DNA from: Sphingobium sp. CCH11-B1
GTDB lineage: Bacteria > Pseudomonadota > Alphaproteobacteria > Sphingomonadales > Sphingomonadaceae
Assembly: GCF_001556865.1 (NCBI RefSeq)
Contig: NZ_LSJY01000071.1
Coordinates: forward strand, 1-34,843
Length of the DNA stretch: 34,843 nt
Direction: 5' to 3'
In this document: positions 31,534 through 34,843 of the stretch, one piece after another
Layout of the letters: every line of letters begins with the position of its first letter
Numbering within the stretch: the stretch's first letter is position 1
Notes under the pieces: model-generated
Seen by the model: the letters and a program-made list of their open reading frames with translations, nothing else
What the model was told of the DNA's origin: nothing
Databases searched by the model: none
Translations under genes and position numbers: made by a program

Positions 31534-33243
31534 ATGATTGAGCCAGATTTTGATGCGATCGTAATCGGAGCCGGATTTTCTGGCATTTACCAGACATATA
31601 AACTGCGTGAAGCCGGCTTTTCTGTCAAAGGCATCGAAGCCGCGCCCGACGTTGGGGGCGTGTGGTTCTGGAATCGATATCCCGGCTGTCGGGTTGATTC
31701 CGAAAGCCACACTTATGGTTATTTCTGGTTGGACGAACTGGTTGAAAAGTTCAACTGGACGGAGCGCTTTGCCGGCCAGCCCGAGGTTTTGAAATATATT
31801 CAAACCGCCGCAGATCTGATGGACATCCGCAAGGATTACACCTTCAATCAGCGGGTCAAGGGCGCAAAGTGGGACGACGACAACAAGTTCTGGATCGTCG
31901 AGCTCGAAGAGGGCGGGTCCGCGCCAATCACCGCGCGATTCCTGTTTTCGGCCATGGGACCACTTTCGGCGCCACAGATGCCGAACGTGCCGGGCGTCCA
32001 CACATTCAAGGGTGAATGGTACCACACCGCTCGCTGGCCGCGCGATCCGGAGAGTAATTCGGGCGCGAAACTCGACTTCAGCGGCAAACGGGTTGCAGTG
32101 ATCGGTACGGGCTCGTCAGGTGTTCAGATAATTCAGGAAATGGCCAAAGTCGCCGGGGAGCTTGTTGTTTTCCAGCGCTCCCCCAACTGGTGCACGCCGC
32201 TTGGCAATGGTCCGCTCCCAGCGAGTGAACTGGATCATTACAGGCGCAATCGCGAACAGTTGAACGATTTCCTGAACACCACATTTTCTGGGTTCGCACA
32301 CAAGCCGATAGAGAAAAACGCAATCGACCTGTCTGCCGAAGAGCGCGAGGCGACCTATGAGGAATTGTACAAGGGGCCTGGCTTCAGGCTGTGGCAGGGC
32401 AATTATCAAGATTCACGGACGGACCCTCAGTCGAATGAACTCGTCAGTGAATTTGTCCGCAAGAAAATCCGTGAACGCGTAAAAAATCCTCGACTGGCGG
32501 ATAAGCTGATACCGCAGGACCATGGATTTGGAACCCGTCGCGTTCCGCTCGAGACCAATTACTATGAAGTGTATAATCAAAATAATGTTTCCCTCGTCGA
32601 TCTGAAGGAAACTCCGCTGGACCGCATCGAGCCGACGGGAATCCGGACCAGCGACGGCCAGCTCCGCGAATTCGACGTGATTATTTATGCGACGGGGTTC
32701 TACGCGATCAAGGGAGCGCTTTGCCGGTTCGAGGTGCGTGGCAGGGATGGCCGCCTATTGAACGACCTTTGGAATGAAGATGGCGTGAAGACTTATCTTG
32801 GTCTCCAGATCGCAAACTTTCCCAATTTCTTCACGCTTGTGGGGCCGCAGAACGGAACGGTCTTCTGCAATATTCCGCGTTGTTCCGTTGCGGCCGTCGA
32901 CTGGGTCATGGAGATGTTGGAACACGCGCGGGAGACAGGCGTGTTGTCGATTGAGCCGACCGCCGAGGCTCAGGAACAATGGAACCAAAGCTGCTATGAA
33001 CTGCTCGAAAAGTCGCTGATCTTCAAAATCGACTCCTGGTTGACCGGCGTCAACAAAAACATTCGCGGGGCTAACAAGCGCGAAGCTTTGTTCTATGCCG
33101 GAGGTAATCCAGCATTCAGAGCGTTATGCGCCGAAATTGCGGAGGACGATTATAGAGGGTTCGTCATGACCCGGATCGAAAACGAAGTGGCACCCGTCAG
33201 CAAAACGGATTTACCAGAGCTTCAACCTGCGCCTGCGGGATGA
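31534..33243 (+). CDS. Flavin-containing Baeyer-Villiger-type monooxygenase
   Basis: This is a 569-residue FAD/NADPH class B flavoprotein monooxygenase resembling cyclohexanone and phenylacetone monooxygenases, which turn ketones into esters or lactones. The FAD fingerprint GAGFSG is at residues 12-17, with GGVWFWNRYPGCRVDSES following. The Baeyer-Villiger signature FKGEWYHTARWP (FxGxxxHxxxW[P/D]) is at 158-169, and the NADPH fingerprint GTGSSG at 191-196. IIYATGFYA is the late conserved motif. ATG 31534 is chosen over TTG 31507 because the family begins just before the first Rossmann strand, although no strong ribosome binding site is visible. GC content is visibly lower than in the amine genes, suggesting separate acquisition. 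Confidence 0.9.
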   Translation: MIEPDFDAIVIGAGFSGIYQTYKLREAGFSVKGIEAAPDVGGVWFWNRYPGCRVDSESHTYGYFWLDELVEKFNWTERFAGQPEVLKYIQTAADLMDIRKDYTFNQRVKGAKWDDDNKFWIVELEEGGSAPITARFLFSAMGPLSAPQMPNVPGVHTFKGEWYHTARWPRDPESNSGAKLDFSGKRVAVIGTGSSGVQIIQEMAKVAGELVVFQRSPNWCTPLGNGPLPASELDHYRRNREQLNDFLNTTFSGFAHKPIEKNAIDLSAEEREATYEELYKGPGFRLWQGNYQDSRTDPQSNELVSEFVRKKIRERVKNPRLADKLIPQDHGFGTRRVPLETNYYEVYNQNNVSLVDLKETPLDRIEPTGIRTSDGQLREFDVIIYATGFYAIKGALCRFEVRGRDGRLLNDLWNEDGVKTYLGLQIANFPNFFTLVGPQNGTVFCNIPRCSVAAVDWVMEMLEHARETGVLSIEPTAEAQEQWNQSCYELLEKSLIFKIDSWLTGVNKNIRGANKREALFYAGGNPAFRALCAEIAEDDYRGFVMTRIENEVAPVSKTDLPELQPAPAG

Positions 33244-33280
33244 GTGCTTTAAGTGGGGACGTTCCGCTTCGAAATGCCTC

Positions 33281-33322
33281 CTAGAGCATGATCCGTTCAT
33301 ACGGAATCGCATCATGCTCTAG
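33281..33322 (+). repeat. Palindromic element, probable terminator of the monooxygenase gene
   Basis: CTAGAGCATGAT (33281-33292) and ATCATGCTCTAG (33311-33322) are perfect 12-base arms around an 18-base centre with a further CCG/CGG pair. TTATCTTTTGTTTT follows on the + strand. This resembles the dispersed palindromes with CTAGAGCATGAT arms found between genes in many alphaproteobacteria. It could act as an intrinsic terminator 38 bases after the monooxygenase stop. The rest of 33323-33560 shows nothing I can interpret. Confidence 0.6.
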
Positions 33323-33560
33323 TTATCTTTTGTTTTCCGCATTTTCCCAGTCAGCGGACGATGCCGTCCGCTTCGAAAGACTCTAGGAGGTTGTGTCAGA
33401 AGCGGACTTCAACGTCGGCCTGTCTGGACGACCGGCTCTTGGTCGACAGCCCTCTGAACCGGACCTTTCGGACCCCGGACCTTGGAACGGGAAATCTGCG
33501 GTTGAACGTCGGATCAGGGTCCAAATCCCGGATGCCGGTGAATCATCTGCAGAGTAGCGA

Positions 33561-33585
33561 AGCGCGGCGCACATGGCGCCGCGCT
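33561..33585 (-). terminator. Hairpin after the MucR-like gene
   Basis: AGCGCGGCGC (33561-33570) and GCGCCGCGCT (33576-33585) form a 10-bp GC-rich stem with a 5-base loop, 8 bases after the stop codon of the minus-strand regulator gene. The tract after the stem is not T-rich, so it is a strong hairpin but an atypical terminator. Confidence 0.5.
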
Positions 33586-33593
33586 CTATTCGT

Positions 33594-34484
33594 TCACGCC
33601 TTGCCAGCCACGGCTTGCTTCAATTCGCCATCCTCCGTGACAGGTGCAGTGCCTGCTTTCACAGTCGATGCCGACGATTTCGGCTTTGCCGCTGGCCTGG
33701 CCGCCTTCGGTGAGCTTTGAGCTTTCCCGGTCCTCTTTGGCTTGATCGTTTCCGCCTCGCCCCCAAGGGAAACGGCTTGATCTTTCCTGCCAGCTTTGGG
33801 CGCGGGAACGGGCTTGTCGTCGGTTGGCATAGCAATCGACAAACGCTTGCGCGCTGTTTTCTTGCCCGCAGATAGATCCTTTTTCCCCGGCTTGGCCGAG
33901 GCAGTCTCCAGAGCAGCTATCTTCCTCGTTTTTGATGCCGTCTTGGCCCTATCCGCCTTATCATTTTTTGTGCCGACATCGGCTGCTTCAGCGGCAACCT
34001 TCATGCTGGGCGGAACTGAATTGATCTTCGAAGCCGCATCCTTCGGCAAAGCGTTCTCCTTGCCGTTCTTTGTAATCTTCGTGGGCTTTCTACCCAGACC
34101 CAGCTTTTCGGCGACGGCTCGCCGGGCGTCGGAATAGGCTGGAGCGACCATAGGATAGGACTTGGGCAGATTAAACCGATGGCGATACTGATCCGGCGTC
34201 AAACCATGCTGTGCCAGATGTCGCTTCAATGTCTTATAGGGCTTTCCGTCGATCAGGCTCAGAATGAAATCGCGCGAAGCAGTACTTCTACGGATCGACA
34301 CGGCGGGCGCGAATACCGGCGCTTCCGGCGCGACCTCGCTCGCAACCAAGTTCGCGGCCAACGCCGCGCGGGTCGACTTGATCAAGTCAGCCAGACCTTC
34401 GGCAGGAACCGTATTGTTGGAGACGAAGGCGCTCAGTAGCTGGACGGTGAGCGTCGTGAATTCATTGGGTGTTTCATCGGCCAT
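33594..34484 (-). CDS. MucR/Ros-family regulator with degenerate zinc finger and long basic tail
   Basis: This is a 296-residue protein. Residues about 10-137 match MucR/Ros regulators: the helical N-terminus (LLSAFVSNNTVPAEGLADLI), then the zinc-finger region and YPMVAPAYSDARRAVAEKLG. The Ros-type spacing C-x2-C/D-x9-H-x3-H is kept as S76-x2-D79-x9-H89-x3-H93, but the first cysteine ligand is serine. Residues 138-296 form a low-complexity tail rich in Lys, Ala, Pro and Thr, roughly doubling the usual 140-150-residue length and resembling histone H1-like tails. MucR proteins are H-NS-like silencers of accessory genes. The tail may add nonspecific DNA binding; this is inference. Confidence 0.82.
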   Translation of the reverse strand: MADETPNEFTTLTVQLLSAFVSNNTVPAEGLADLIKSTRAALAANLVASEVAPEAPVFAPAVSIRRSTASRDFILSLIDGKPYKTLKRHLAQHGLTPDQYRHRFNLPKSYPMVAPAYSDARRAVAEKLGLGRKPTKITKNGKENALPKDAASKINSVPPSMKVAAEAADVGTKNDKADRAKTASKTRKIAALETASAKPGKKDLSAGKKTARKRLSIAMPTDDKPVPAPKAGRKDQAVSLGGEAETIKPKRTGKAQSSPKAARPAAKPKSSASTVKAGTAPVTEDGELKQAVAGKA

Positions 34485-34786
34485 TTATGCGAACCCGTGA
34501 TCTAGAGGGACAGAAGCGGATACTGCGCGTGCAAGAATAAATTGTAAATGCCAGGACCAGGGTAGATCGGCCGGATGGCCAGGTGTTTCGTGTCCCGTCC
34601 CTTTCGTGCTTCCGTCCTGGACGAACACTATAGCGAAGAAGTCCCCCAATGCATCGACGGGCGGTCCATGGAGGTCATTCCGCCGGCGGACGAAGAGGTC
34701 GACACACTCTATTGACCCAGACCTACCGCACGCAGGCGCCGGGCCTGCTCCATTACTTCAAGCGTCAGACACGACATAGCGATGAT
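34485..34786. other. Intergenic region with one short unrecognised open frame
   Basis: This stretch lies between the MucR-like gene start and the IS-like end. An open frame of 46 residues on the + strand (ATG 34575 to TGA 34715) begins MARCFVSRPFRASVLDEHYS. It has no ribosome binding site or recognised family and may be a remnant of a larger gene. Nothing else is seen. Confidence 0.3.
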
Positions 34787-34788
34787 GC

Positions 34789-34843
34789 TGTCAAACGGCG
34801 TTCAAAAGGGACCCCCGATCGGCGTCGAAGAGGGACCCCCTTT
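34789..34843. mobile_element. Terminal repeats of an IS21-family-like element (runs off the window)
   Basis: TGTCAAAC precedes two direct copies of a 20-base unit, GGCGTTCAAAAGGGACCCCC (34797-34816) and GGCGTCGAAGAGGGACCCCC (34821-34840), spaced by 4 bases. IS21-family elements carry multiple such direct repeats inside their ends, and sequences of this AAAAGGGACCCCC type are common in sphingomonad copies. The istA/istB genes would lie to the right of the window. No transposase is visible here, so the call is from the repeat pattern only. Confidence 0.5.

Overview
The window looks like a chromosomal segment of an alphaproteobacterium of the sphingomonad group (Sphingobium/Sphingomonas/Novosphingobium-like). 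The basis is the high GC, the TonB-dependent receptor beside a TPR-sulfotransferase, a MucR-type regulator, a SWIB-domain protein and alphaproteobacterial-style palindromic repeats. No rRNA, tRNA or CRISPR array was seen. This is family-level inference from protein motifs; no database was searched.

The core (about 2.1-24.7 kb) is an amine-oxidation island. On the + strand, a TetR regulator, an MFS transporter, aauB-mauE-mauD-aauA and a monohaem cytochrome c (2839-8306) form a tight same-direction run. It encodes a tryptophan tryptophylquinone (TTQ) amine dehydrogenase of the methylamine/aromatic amine type. On the - strand (21836 down to 13777) lies a complete seven-gene quinohemoprotein amine dehydrogenase (QHNDH) operon in the order qhnA-D-C-B-G-F-E. 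It encodes the cysteine tryptophylquinone (CTQ) enzyme and its maturation set: radical SAM thioether cross-linker, flavoprotein hydroxylase, ABC exporter and subtilisin-like leader protease. Most of its genes are joined by stop/start overlaps. Between the two systems sit a small c-type cytochrome, a TonB-dependent receptor with a potentially structured leader, and a TPR-sulfotransferase. Another monohaem cytochrome c (2152-2625) resembles the one after aauA.

Upstream of qhnA on the same strand are a [2Fe-2S] subunit and a Tat-exported molybdopterin subunit of the isoquinoline oxidoreductase/aldehyde dehydrogenase type (22016-24663). A reasonable working model is that two periplasmic quinone-cofactor dehydrogenases convert primary amines to aldehydes, passing electrons to dedicated cytochromes c. 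The periplasmic molybdoenzyme could then oxidise the aldehydes to acids. The TonB receptor and MFS transporter would move substrate or product. That the two amine dehydrogenases work together is inference.

Left of the island are the C-terminal part of a NodT-type RND outer membrane channel (cut by the window edge), a tiny ORF, a SWIB-domain protein and a decayed FMN-dependent alpha-hydroxy-acid dehydrogenase remnant. To the right are a 2042-residue autotransporter, a Baeyer-Villiger-type flavin monooxygenase preceded by a perfect FNR/CRP-type box, and a MucR-like protein with a degenerate zinc finger and a long basic tail. The window ends in repeats resembling the terminus of an IS21-family element.
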